Of a DNA stretch of 64,000 nucleotides, positions 11,719 through 23,869 are shown piece after piece; position 1 is the first letter of the stretch, and every line of letters starts with the position of its first letter. Under the pieces are notes generated by a model. The model saw only the letters and a program-made list of their open reading frames with translations, was not told where the DNA came from and did not search any database. Both the position numbers and the translations under genes were made by a program. This stretch comes from Clitopilus passeckerianus. Its lineage: Eukaryota > Basidiomycota > Agaricomycetes > Agaricales > Entolomataceae. Location: contig CALYLX010000072.1 in NCBI GenBank assembly GCA_944990035.1, forward strand, positions 1 through 64,000, read 5' to 3'.

Positions 11719-12522
11719 TTTCCGCGTCTTCCACCCCTACATTGTCTCAGTGATCTACATTTGCACCGTTACCGATCTTTGACTAGAAGATATCTTTATT
11801 CATCTTATTATCACGACCATCTATGGACATATCTCACGACTTCGTTCTTTACCGACACCCTATTTATTACGCATTCATTTGTTCTTCGTTCTCAGCTATG
11901 CTTTCCTAACCTTCGTCATTCTTTGTATCAGTCTACTACTACTCTTTGGGCATTTAGGCACGATGAATTCATGACCGCATTGTCATCACACTTGCCTTAC
12001 ATGCTTGAATCACATGCAGCAGCTGCAGTAGCTAATCTTTCCCCAGTTGTGCTGCTGTCCAATAGCTGTGAAGGGGTATCACCTGAATCTGTATTACTTG
12101 CAATCTGTTTTGTTCATCAATCGAATACCAAGTATCATCTAGCCATCCCATCTGTGATCGGCGCTTCAAGGATAGGTATCACAGTCGTGACTGATTAAAG
12201 TTGCCAGTGAATGGTAACCAGACAGATTAGGAGGTCTGGGGACATAAGGTTGGTCGGCGATAAAACGCGTCGAAACTGATGTGATTTCTAAAGATGTACA
12301 GATGGTGTGCATGTGTAAGAGGGATACAAGATGAGTGCCACGAACAGAACGAAGAAAGCATAAACCAAGAAAACCGCGATGAAAACAAGAGCCACATTGA
12401 GAACCGAGTATACAGTAGTAAAGATGAGGGTATTATTGTACAGATTGGTAGAAAGTCCCATATGATGAAACTTTAAATAGAAGCATGCATGCATGGATAC
12501 ACCACTACGATGGTGGAGATGA
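11719..12522. other. Intergenic between convergent genes
   Basis: 804 bp between the stops of CHORD-like copy 2 (plus) and the unrecognised minus-strand gene. AT-rich in places. The 146-codon open frame at 11761-12198 lacks an ATG start and any family feature, so I do not call it. Confidence 0.5.
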
Positions 12523-13405
12523 CTACGCCGAACAGTCCACCATCTCCCAGTCTTGATCAGGTATCAGTACCCAGGATTTGCTGAGCACAGGGTGTGAGTC
12601 AACTGCCATAGCATCATCGGCCGTATCCTGTTCCCGCTGCTCCTGCGCAGCAACTATCCTCTCCAACTCCCTTGTCGCCGTCATGATCGAAATGGCCAAT
12701 CGGGGGCCCATGCGAAGTATTTTTGACCCTCCGGCGATGATTTCATACACGTCCTGAGTGCCTTTTGTAAAGGTCAGGTTCCGGCTTTGAGCGAGGGAAC
12801 TGCGGCCGAGATGGTCTTGGCTCTTGGGCCGGCGCCAACGGGGAAGAGTGTCGTAGGGAGGTAGGAAGGGTGAAGGCTGCGGTTACGGGGGTAGGGCATT
12901 TGATAGTGGAAGTTAAGGGTGCGGCGCGTTGGGATGACGAGGGTTGAGCGGTAGGTTGAGTGGTGGGAGGCAATGACGTGACCGCCTTTGAAGGCTGTGG
13001 GATAACTGGTGTGAAAGGGCGGATAGCAGTAGTAGTTGGCCGAATAGTCGGTTGAGGGGAGAGTCGAATGCTGAGTGGTTCAACGGCATGGTTGACCGAT
13101 GCCTTTCGTTGTTCTTTGCCCTTTTGGTCCCTGTGCATATGGATGGGGGAGGAGTGCTCGCTGGCAGCCTTGCACGTGCTTGACGATGTCGATGGTCTCT
13201 TTGATGAAGTCGAAGTTGAAGCTACATCTGAAAGACTAATGTATGTCTCTGTGCGCCGTAGGGTGGAGCCCATGGATTTCGAGAGGCGGGGTGCTTTGGC
13301 CGGTCGTGGGTTGCCAGAGAGTTGTAATGAGTAGCAGAAGGAAGATGTCCGCTTGCGAGGCCCTGAGTGTTCGAGAGTGGATGTTTGGGTTGCAGTGAGG
13401 GACAT
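12523..13405 (-). CDS. Unrecognised protein, Ser/Pro/Thr-rich with conserved C-terminal helix; two apparent frameshifts
   Basis: Starts at ATG 13405 (MSLTATQTSTLEHSG). The first about 210 residues are low-complexity Ser/Thr/Pro with basic patches (GPRKRTSS, RPAKAPRLSKS), typical of a nuclear disordered region. The C-terminus has a helix ending ISIMTATRELERIVAAQ and then WVLIPDQDWEMVD. Frames change near 12750-12770. If one A is missing from each of two A-runs (tacaaaagg and tcaaaaatac), a continuous frame joins PEPDLYKKALRTCMKSSPEG to QKILRMGPRLAISIM. The single-exon length of 883 nt plus 2 is exactly 295 codons, which supports this. I do not recognise the family; the C-terminal block resembles conserved Agaricomycete proteins of unknown function from memory only. 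Confidence 0.55.
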
Positions 13406-14640
13406 GGGGAGGGCAGGAGGCAGGAGGGCGCGGCAGCACCTCAAAGGGTTAATATGGGGCTGGAGACAAAAGATGGCACAAACTCGGAACAAGCGTGTAT
13501 AAAGGCCAAGCTGTGGAAACATCACGTGATCTGACTCAGTGAGATACCGCCGGATCAGTGGCAATGCCTACTCGGAATGGAATAAATCCCCGCATGCTCA
13601 TTGGTCCGGAGGTTTGGGCCATCCAATCATCCATTGACACAGAATCTGTAACGTTGGTGCGGTACGATTTGTTTGACAGCGGGATAGTTGAAACAAGTCC
13701 TTGGGATCTACGAAATTTGTCGGTATACTTGGTGTTCGTGTGGTACCTTTCCATGATGATCCATTACTCAGCCCCGAGTGGGAGCGATCTCTTTTCGTCG
13801 ACGTCAGGCGGGGAGACTGCCACAAGGGCGTGGGGATCGTGAGGTCGCTGTGCGGGTTTTGCCTTATGGGGTCAAGTGACCGACATGTGGTCAAAGTCGC
13901 GAGGTTGGGCGCTTCAAATTGACTCGAATAGCTTGAGAATACTGAACAGCCTGCTCGTCACGAGTAGCTTATTCACGGAATTAGCTGGCACGTAGAGTAA
14001 TAATCATGCTCAGGTTACTTACTGCGCATCACATCAATGGACGACGGACTTGGGGGTGGTACTGGTATTGGCAGCGTGGATCCGGGAATGTAGGATTATT
14101 GCGTAGAAGGAGGCATGTGTCGTAAGTGCTTGTGTAGATGGTACCTACAGCGTGTATTGCCAGGTGACCTCCGCTGAGGCCGCACTATAGAAACCCATAC
14201 GTCCCGGCGGAAAGCAATCATAATCATGATTCTGATGTTGATACTAGCCGCCTAAGTTGACCAGCTCTAACTGAGAGCATATCTGACGTGCTCCAGGTCA
14301 GAGCCAGAGTAGCTTTGGTATGAAACTATGCGCAGAGTTCATGCCAAGGGTGGTGCGAAGTCCCGGGTCGCCGTCACGGACATAGATAGACACGGTGTTA
14401 GTCCAGAAACTCGTTGAAGGCTGGAAATAGCGCGCTGGGTATGCTGCAGGGTATTCCGGGAGGCAAGAAGCGCTGTGTTGGTTCCATGTTGTGTGCTGCG
14501 GCACAAAGTAGTCGTCAAAAGCAAAACAATGTACGCTTAGGGGCTCGTTACACCATAACGTCACGCGCGCTCTGTTCATGCATTGCCGACTGCGACCACC
14601 ACCACTAGCTCATTGTCGTGGTCGTCGTTGAGCATTAGAC
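13406..14640. other. Intergenic, divergent promoters
   Basis: 1235 bp between the unrecognised minus gene and VPS39. Short overlapping open frames on both strands have no supporting features. No repeats recognised. Confidence 0.5.
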
Positions 14641-17600
14641 ATGGCGCCTTTTCTGAAGCCGACAACTATTCTCTCTGGGCTGAAGGAGAAGGTTGACTCT
14701 TTGACGATACAAGGTGCGCTGGAGAGGTCCGGAACCTGCCCCATAGCTTCTCACATTGGTGCTCCTCAGGCGACCGACTGTACCTTGGAACATCGGTCGG
14801 GAACCTACACATCTACAGCTTTGACAACTCCAGTAAGCCCTATCTAGTATACGACCTGCGTGATCTCTCATTCTTTGCAGATGATGGCAATCCGACCATG
14901 GAACTGGTTGACACCAAGAAGTCCTTGGTTCGAAGATCCATCGAGCAACTGGGCTTCATAAAGGATGTCAATTCCTTAGTAGTTTTGTCAGGTATGTGCT
15001 TATACCCTCAAGAAGCATATCCTGGCTGATTGGAAAGACGTGCAGAAATGAATGTCACTCTATTTCCACTGCCAAGCTTTGCCCCACCAACACCATTGGT
15101 CAAAGCCAAGGCCGCTTTCTCGTTTGCGATACACACATCTATACAGGAGAGGCAGCCCGAGAACCATGAAGGAGACTTTTCCAATGCGAAGCCAGCGCCG
15201 ACAGTGGTAACCCAGCTTTTGGTAGGATGCAGAAGGAAGGCAGTCATTTATTCATGGAGAGATGGTGAACCGCAGGAGCCAAAAGTATGTGTATCTATCT
15301 ACTGGGTACATATCAGCTGAAGTTCACTGCGATTCTCTCGTAGGAAGCGCCCCTCCCTCACTCCGCCCGAATAATAACCTTCCTTGACCATAATACCTCC
15401 TGCTTCGCATATTCACCAACAGATTATGCCATCTTTTCAATACCAACGATGACTTCCACCGACATATCTACTCCATTACCAATGTCAACGTCTGCAAGCA
15501 CCGGAGCTATGGGCGCCTTGACAGGTCTGACAGGATATATGACTCTTGGGTTAGGTGCTAAACCAAAACCTGGCGCCATCAGTATCAACGACAAGGAAGC
15601 ATTGATTGCAAAGGATGGTACGTCTTCTTGCGAGTATATCGTGAAAGAGCCCAATTAACTTGGCCACGCAGGCAATGGACACGTTGTTGACGCTGAGGGC
15701 AAAGTCACTCGTTCTCCTGCAATTGAGTGGCCTGCACCACCAGAAGAACTTGGTAGGTCTTCAACCTCATTCTAAAGGTAAACTTACTAACGATCATCCA
15801 GCTTTTGTAAAGCCTTACATCTTCTCCATCTTGCCACCGAACACAGTCCCTACACGCCCGATTGAACAAATCGCGTCCGCAAATCCAGGCCAGCAACAAA
15901 CCGCACCAGTAGCTCCGACCTTCATACCAACTTCTGTCCTGCAGATCAGATCATCTCTCTCATTCCAGATCATGCAAACAGCCACGTTCCCATTCAATAT
16001 CTCGCCTTCATCATCGGCCCTCTCGGTGGCCACAACGACTGGAATTCCAAATGCTACCATACGCCTCCTAACGCCCTCACTGAAGCCGGGAAGATCCTCC
16101 GTTTATTTCCTCACGACACCCCTCGACAGGACTGCTGCTACGAACGAAGGAAGCACGATATGGCAGTCGGTAATGAAGCCTTGGGATGAGCAGATTGACG
16201 AGTTAGTCATGGAAGGCTTATATGGGGACGCTCTTGCACTTTTGGACAATATTGACGATTCAGTCATCCCTGATAAGGTAGCATTCACCCTCTTTTTGTT
16301 CCCATTGTTACTGACGACAAAGTCCATAGCAAACACGACATACTCGAATAAGAGCCCTGAATGCAGTAGCCAACTTCCGAGATTCCAAGTTCGATGAGGC
16401 TGTCGACACACTCATTGAATTGGATCTTAACCCCGCTAAAGTCCTGGCACTATACCCAGAATCGGTTGCTGGTCGCCTCTCCGTACCCTCTGAACAATGG
16501 ATACCACTATATGGAGGCCCTTTGCCACCGCAACCAGAACCTGAAGCGGAAGGGAATCAAGCTACAACTGGAACGGGTTCAGAAGAGGCCACGCAAGAGA
16601 GCGTCTCGCCACCTGAGGAAGGGGCTCAGCAAGAAGGAACCACATCTGCCTTGTTGGATAGTATAGCCGGGCCTTCTTTGGCGGAATCGTTACGTGGACG
16701 TTTGGGACAGGGTCTTCAGGCCGGTCTGGGAGCTGGTCTAGGCGTGATGATGCGTTCCGCAAACCCGGCTGCAATTGCAGCAAGAGAGGGTTCGGTTCCA
16801 CCTCCGGCTGTACCATCTAAGCCTGCGAAGCCCACGCCAGGTATGTTTCGATCCTTTCTAGAGCACAGAATCTTTCTGAACTTGAGTATAGACCTTTTCA
16901 CGCAAGCGGTCGAAACCCTTGTCCGCTATGTTGGCGAGCGTAGACCCAAGCTCAACGCTGCCCTAGCAGCAGTCGGTATCAAGCCCGACAACCAGTCACA
17001 TCAAGTGCCGCCTCTATCAGAAGTCCCAGTAGAGGAACTCTTCGCGTTGCCCAATGTCCCATTATCCTCGTTGACGCCCGAACAATTGCTACGTTGTGCT
17101 CAGATTGTGGACACGGCCTTGTATAAGTCGTACCTCATTGTGCGACCAGCTTTGTTGGGACATCTATGTCGACTACCGAACTGGTGTGAGATGTCGGAGG
17201 TTGAAGAGGATCTTCGAGCTCGCAAGGTGACGCCTTTCTGCTATGTGAAAGTCGCTGAAATTGATTAAGCCTTGACTCTACAGAGATTTGCTGAGATGAT
17301 TGACCTCTATCAAGGCAAGAAGATGCATGCTGAGGCGCTGGGGCTATTGAGACAGTAGGACCTCTTGGCCTTCTAGCTGGTTCACAGGTTGACTATATGC
17401 GCTTGCATCCAGGCTCGGAGAAGAACAGGACGACATGGAAGATAAACTTATGCCTACAATTCGTTATCTGCAAAAACTAGGGCCAAAGTACGCGCAGCAA
17501 ATTTTCAAATCCGCGCGTTGGGTGTTTGATTCTGATGCAGGCCTGGGTTTTGAGGTATGCTTCTTTGTCCGTCTATATAGTCGTCATAACCTAATGTGAT

Positions 17601-18784
17601 CAATCTCAGATTTTCACTTCTGAAGATGTGGAGTTGCCTCGGCAGGACGTCTGTGACTACCTAGCAGACATCGACCCTCAGATCTGTGCCCATTACCTGG
17701 AATATCTGATGGAGGAGCGGAACGAAGAACGGCGGGAATTCCATGACAGACTTGCAGAACTTTATTTCAACATGACGATTTCTGCGCGAAAACGAGGAGA
17801 TGATGGTAGGCAGCTTTGTACTATTTTTCATGTTGGAAGATCTAAAGCCGGCCATGCAGACGCACGCGAACGATTCTACAACAAACTTCTGCACTTCGTT
17901 GATACAGATCAGCAAATCAGTGTTGACAGGTTGTATGCGTTGCTGTCTTCTGGTGCGTTATTTTTGTCATTCGCCTTAGGGGAAGGAATAATCTTGGATT
18001 CCCAGACTTGTACGAGGCAAGAGCCATTCTATTAGGAAGGCTAGGCAGGCATGACCAGGCTCTTGAGCTCTATGTCTACTGCATGCACGATTATATCAAG
18101 GCTGAAGAGTATGCGCCGTTCTCCTGTCGTATGATTATCTTAGCTGACAATTTGAAGGTACTGCAAACGCTTCTACCAGCCGGGGACAGAAACCAAGAAC
18201 ATATTCCTCACGCTGCTGCGAATATACCTTCGGCCGACCGTGACCACCCCTACCAATCTCCTTGCACCCGCTTTGGAACTCATTGGACGGCACAATCCCC
18301 GACTAGATCCAATAGAGACTCTGCAACTACTCCCACCCCTCGTGTCTGCCAAGGACATCCGAAGCTTCCTGCTTGAGGCTCTCCGGGCGCCATTGTTTGA
18401 CGCTAGTGTCGTGAGATCTACTAGCAAGGCAGAAAATGACCAGTCTGCCAGACGACTCATGGCTTTGCAAACGAAGCGGGTCAAAGTTACTGATAGTCGC
18501 ATGTTTGTAACTATATCTAGTCTGTCTGGCACAGAACTGACGCTGCTTCGCCCTAGATGTCCGCTTTGTCACAAACGTATTGGTAACAGCGTAATTGCTG
18601 TTCATGCGCCCCGGTAAGTATTTTCCCAGGACCGTTTCTTGTTCGCGAAGCCTGAAATCTGTTCTACAGAGGGGAGGTTACCCACTATCAGTGTCGAGAA
18701 GCATTTGCCCGCCGAATAGCAGGTAACAGGCGTTTTCTGGAACAGAAACCACTTTTAAGCACAATAAAGCCTGTAATCAAATGA
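14641..18784 (+). CDS. VPS39: VPS39/VAM6, HOPS tethering-complex subunit
   Basis: Subunit of the HOPS complex for late endosome/vacuole fusion, binding the Rab7/Ypt7 GTPase. ATG 14641 gives MAPFLKPTTILSGLKEKVDS. After the first intron comes an N-terminal CNH beta-propeller (RLYLGTSVGNLHIYSFD, IEWPAPPEE, AFVKPYIFSILPP). A helical clathrin-repeat-like region follows (DELVMEGLYGDALALLDNID, FIELDLNPAKVLALYPESV, VCDYLADIDPQICAHYLEYL, DLYEARAILLGRLGRHDQA). The C-terminus has CPLCHKRIG and a later HYQC, the zinc-like ending typical of VPS39. About ten short introns join in phase; e.g. one donor at 18110 restores EEYCKRFYQPGTETKN. The gene ends PVIK at 18784. Pro/Ala-rich linkers between the domains (about 16500-16850) are longer than in yeast. 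Confidence 0.9.
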
Positions 18785-18967
18785 GACACTTGGATTGAAT
18801 GCATATTCTCGAATGCTATGGTTTTGCTATCGTTGTCTAGTGGTGTGTGTAATGTACAATGACGGTGTGTAATAAAGTACAGCTAACATCTAGTATACTG
18901 GTTTCCTAAATACACATACATATGCTTCATAGTCCATATTGGGGCAAGCGCGAGTCGTAGATGCAAA

Positions 18968-21900
18968 TCATAGATATGCTCGCCTTTTGACCCCCCGAAC
19001 AGCCTCCTTGACTATGGAGAGCCATTCCTTTGTTTTGTCTATCTCGTCCCAGGAGCCAGACACGCTGGCGTCGATTTTTCGTAGTACAAGGCGGCGAAGG
19101 GTTCGTGCATCGCCGTCTTCGTTGTCCGTGATTGTAGGTGCAATGCTTGAATGAGAAGAATACATTGAAGAGAGCGAAGTTGCGCTCGAGCTGAAGGGCA
19201 ATAGATTGTAGCCCAAGAGCCCAGGTGCAGCGGGGGGTTGTAAATACTGAGCACGAGGGCTCGGTGGTGCTGAGCGAGTACGCAAACTGTCGAGCATCGT
19301 CTCCCGTGCCTGCAAAAGTTGTCAGCATAAAGAAAATAGGAATTCATGCGAATGACAGTACCCTGATGGCGCGCTTCCCAACTCGCTCAGCCCGTGCGAT
19401 GGAGTGGTTAGAAAGTTCAAGGAACTGCTCCGCCTATAGGTGATTTCAGTCAGTGAAAAAGAAGAGCATTGATTGTCGCGCTCAACGTACCGTATCCAAT
19501 GAGTGATAAATGTTGCGGAGGTCTCGACGCGAAACGTTCAACACAACGTTCGATGTTTGCAGAGCGCCATCAATCCGTGAATCAGACAGTACCTCGGCAT
19601 CAACTACTGCATCGAGGTCCTCTGCGAATTCCTTGGTTTGCCGACCAACAGCGCAGTTCTCGTCGAGATCGTACACAATAGTCAGAATAACGGGGGCCTT
19701 CTCTTGGGGCTGGACAAACTTCTTAAACCACGACTTCAACTTCAGCCCTCCTCGAGAGAAAGTCAAAGCTTTTTCGCTGGCCTTGCGGTCAGAAGCCTCA
19801 AAACCCCGAAGCTTCGCTGCGAGTTTCTTCTGCTTCTTTAGGAGATGCTGGAGCTTTGATTCGAGGTCAGGGCTGGCGAAGACATTCCATTCGGCGTCCT
19901 CATCAAGCATACGCTGCTTTTGAAGGCCGATCTCGCGTTCGAGCTCGGCAAGCTTTTCCACTTGGTCGGAGTACGAGGTCGCATCGGGGCTACTTCCCAG
20001 GAGACCTTCGAACCAATCAGCCCAAGAGGCTGAACGGTCTGCAAGCGCCTTAAGAGCAGGAGTGTGGGTCTGTGTTGCAACAGAAACATGACTCTCGTCC
20101 ATATGCCCCGAATTGGCGATGGAAGTCATTGATGTACTTCCCGAACGGTTGAGCATAGTCGTTTGCGAGTCTTCCGAATGGCGATTTCGTCGCTTGCAAG
20201 CATCAAAGCCGCTTCCACCTAGCCGGTGAACTGCAGAAGCAGTGACTGAATCCAACAATGCCTCAGCCTTGTCGGCATGTGTTCGTAGGCTGTCAAGTTC
20301 TTCTGTAGCCTCTTCTACTCGGCGGTTGAGTAGGTGAATGAGGGCCTGATGATTTTTAGTTGCATCGGCAATGGAGTTGGCGAGGCGTGAGGTCAATTCT
20401 GGGTCTGACGGGAATGGAATGGAAGAGGGGTAGGCACGGAAGAACGATAGAAGGCGTTCGCTAAGCTCTTCAGCGTCGGGCTCTGGGGCCGAACACAGGG
20501 AAACGTCGTCATCTTCGCAAATCACAGTTGACGACCTCCAGTCTGAAAGCGAAACGAGGGAAGAGAAGGAATGTAGGGGTCGAATCGTGCGACAGGACAT
20601 CGATGAGACGGGACGCATCGTTTCTGTATCCTGACCGAAAGCGAGTCGAAATTCAGGCTTGCAGACTTCTAGAGCTGTCAGTCTGTCAAAGAGTAAAATC
20701 AGAAATAAGAACTTCAAAGCAGAAGAAAGGTAATGACTAACCCTCTTGAATTACGGAGCTCCCGAATAGTTCCAGCTGAGTCAAAGTCGAGCAATAGCAT
20801 CAAAAGTTCAATGGAATCCCCATGTTCAGCGGCAATATGAATACAGGTGTTGTCGTTCTTGTCCCTTGCGGCCAATGGGGCTTTCAAGTCGCGAACTAGA
20901 TGTACAGTGAATTGGTAAAGGGCGCAAATGACTTCTTCGTCGCTTGAGGGGAGTCGGACAGATTTTGCGAGAATATGGAGCGCGGTGTACTGCTCCTCCT
21001 TGGTGAAAAGAGCGACTTCGGCGCCAGCGCAGTAGAGTGCATCCAGAATCTCTATGGATGGCATTGGTACAGAAACAGAATGGTGAATAGGGCTCCAGCC
21101 CCGAGCATCGGATCGGTTCACAAGCAGGGGTGCCGACATCGGGTACAGCTCCGCTGGTGCGGATGCGGGTAGTGGTGGTGAGAAGAGGAGTGAATGCAAA
21201 AAAGGTAGGTCACGCGTCGTGATAGAGGTCGTGAGTGTGTCGGTTAAACGGGTCATAGCTTGGCCCGCAAAGATACTTGATGGTGGTGGCTCAAGACTGT
21301 CAGAGGGCATCGAAGAACGAGCCAAGTCGAGGAGGATATCAGATCCTGGGTAGAGTTTGTTGCGGTCCGCGGACTGCGATGGGTGTAAATACTTGGATAA
21401 AGTTGTAGCAGTCAAGAAAAATACCTGGGATTCACGCCAGCGATGTCGTCGTAGGACAAGCTCACACATCCACAGAATTTTCGGATGCTGGAGCGCGAAT
21501 TGAATGGAAGTTCGCTGGTTGAGGTCGCGAAAATCCGGTCGCGCGCCATGTGAGAGCAATAGCTGTGCCACTCTGAAGTTTCCATCCCTCGCCGCGTCTA
21601 ATGGAGCGAAATGTCAATTTGGGAGGTCTTCAGGATTGAGGGAGAATATGCTTACACATTAGCGCGGTGGCTCCTTGGGTGTCCATACCATCGACTGAAA
21701 CTGCATCGGAGCTGCAGTCCAGAAGCATCTTGACTACTTCGGGCATGTTTAGCCATGAAGCCATTCCCAGGGGAATCACACCATTCATTGAGCTATTTGG
21801 CGCGTTCATAGTGCAGAGGTTGATATCCGGGTGCTGAAGAAGCATGTGGATAACATTTAGGCGCTCCCGAGTAAGAAAAGACGCGTCAGACGCGTCGAGT

Positions 21901-22127
21901 TCTTGCCATCTGCAATATTGCAACGTCAGCACATTTGAAATATAGCAAGTGAGCTTCAGCACGTACCGTTCGCCAGCAACCGCGCACATGAGCGCAGTAC
22001 GACCTAGGCCGTCAATTGCGTTTATGTCGGCGCCTTGGTTGATGGCTAGAGCGACCCCGCAATCGTCACCGTCTAGCGCAGCCTTATGCAGTCCATGGTT
22101 GTCAAATCCGTGATAGTGGTTTCCCAT
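18968..22127 (-). CDS. Large ankyrin-repeat protein with coiled-coil C-terminal half
   Basis: Starts at ATG 22127 (MGNHYHGFDNHGLHKAALDG). The N-terminal half has at least five ankyrin units: HKAALDGDDCGVALAINQGA, GRTALMCAVAGE, GNFRVAQLLLSHGARPDFRD, ARGWSPIHHSVSVPMPSIEI and NDNTCIHIAAEHGDSIELLM. After an intron near 20715 follows a Ser-rich acidic linker, a coiled coil (LIHLLNRRVEEATEELDSLR; later KLAELEREIGLQKQRMLDED; LESKLQHLLKKQKKLAAKLR), and a C-terminal region ending EWLSIVKEAVRGVKRRAYL. Six or more short introns; the one at about 21426 is 51 nt and open. Probably a cytoplasmic scaffold. Ankyrin repeats do not define the partner, and I recognise no orthologue. The gene is tail-to-tail with VPS39, with stops 184 bp apart. 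Confidence 0.8.
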
Positions 22128-23869
22128 GCAGTCGTTTTCTTGAGGGTTTGGTCGTGCAAGGCAAATGGGAAGTGTCGCGAATGAGGAAGAAGCAGAAAGA
22201 TGTCGTGAGAAACCAAGAACCCCAGAAGAACCCAAAAATTCGCAAGTGTGGATAGAAAGAAAAAAGCAAAAGTATGATGAAGAAATACGCGTGTCGTTTG
22301 AAAAATCCGCAATTCCCTAGTCGAAGTGGGCGGGAGGCGACGCCGAGAAAATTTGGGAAAGGAGTACCTTATAAGAAAACTCCTCCAAGGAGCGGTTTCA
22401 ACCCTTCCGGGTGCACGAGGCAGATCTCTCCCAGCATCAGAAAATAAGGGCTGCCCAAAAATACTGCATCGCCCGAGTCTCGTAAGCAATAAGCGAATCG
22501 GTGGAAGGCTCTAGCTAACCTGGGAACAGCGAGATCAACGGACAGAACCGGTGTTTTCACGGCAATCTTTGGCGGGTTGAAAGTTTCTTGGAGACGACGG
22601 ACAGAATGCCCGAGGCAATTCTTTGCAAATGGAAGATGCTTGACGGAATAGTTCTAGCTCGGATGCTTATTAGCAAAGCACCTACAGATAAGAATTTGAG
22701 GGCGTTTTGACGGAGAATCACCGCATGACGCTTGATGGGCTACGAGAACCTGACGAGAACTGAGGTGTCTTCATGCCTCGAGGCAGAAAAAGCTAACGGG
22801 AAATCATTCGAAAGCGGTAAGGTTAAGGAGGGACTGTCATATGAGCCTTGAAGAGCTTCACACGAGGTTCGTCGTTAACCAAGGGCTCCTGCTAAGCGGT
22901 GTCATCGTCGATAGGTAAACTCCTCCAGCTGGGGACATCTGGGGATCCATGGAATTATCAAGATTAATTCAATTCAGCATTTTGCCAACTTGGGTAGGTT
23001 GTTCGTTTCTGCTTTGCGCTTGAGGAATTTAATCAGAGCTTATCATGTCTTCACGAGTTCCAGCTGAATGGATTCTTCTAATCCTTAGGTTGGAGATTCT
23101 GGTCAGACCTCTTGCAATTTCGGATCTTGGCCTTGAGGTTCGTTTCATTGAAAAAATTCCGAAGTCCTCCGTTTACGAGCAAGCATCATGTTGGACCCAC
23201 TTCATATCCATGAGGCATGAGACGCCCCAGAACCGTCGAAAGCCCCAAGCCCGCTCACACATACGAACTTCCCACTGGGAGTACATGAAGATCGAAGGAG
23301 ATAGTAGGAGCTAGTAGGAAGGAAAGGCGAAGCCAAGCGGCTGGAAGTGCCTTGTATTTGGCATTTGATGAATTGTAATCTGCTTTGCCTGGGCGGCCTT
23401 GCCAAATAAATGACGCAGTGTTTCCCTGGTCCTCCAACAGAATTTCTACAATTGAATTCGAATTCACAACTATATTGAAGAAGTCTTCATCTGCACAAAG
23501 CCGAATGAATGAGACTACGCAGATTGCCAAGGTTGTTACATTGATTGTGATGCAAAGTATGATGTAGTGCTGATGATTTCGTTCATGAGAGGGGTTCGTA
23601 ATAGATAGCAAGATAGTAAATAACGAAGGTTGTTTGGAAATTGGGGTTGCATCGTTCAAGATGACCAGCTGTTTGCAAATGAGGGAATGATAATAAATGC
23701 AGGTGTTGTTGTGCATGTATGTACTATGTTATGTATGTAGTTTGAGGATAAATAGTAAGGAACCAGAGGAATCATGATTAGACCGCATTCCGGGAACTCG
23801 ACGCTCCGCGCCCCGAAGATTCAGAGCGACAGAGCGGGGGCCGTTGTACCCACGAAGCTTTCGGCAGTG
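22128..23869. other. Intergenic, about 1.7 kb
   Basis: Upstream of the ankyrin gene and downstream of MEX67. AT-rich patches occur near 23430-23770. Open frames are short and without features. No transposon ends or RNA genes recognised. Confidence 0.5.

Noticed and set aside
11761..12198. 146-codon plus-strand open frame
   Set aside because: It starts with TTG, has no ATG near its start, no family features, and sits in the 3' flank between convergent genes.
22128..23869. Possible transposon remnant in the largest intergenic gap
   Set aside because: I found no terminal repeats, target duplications or transposase-like frames.
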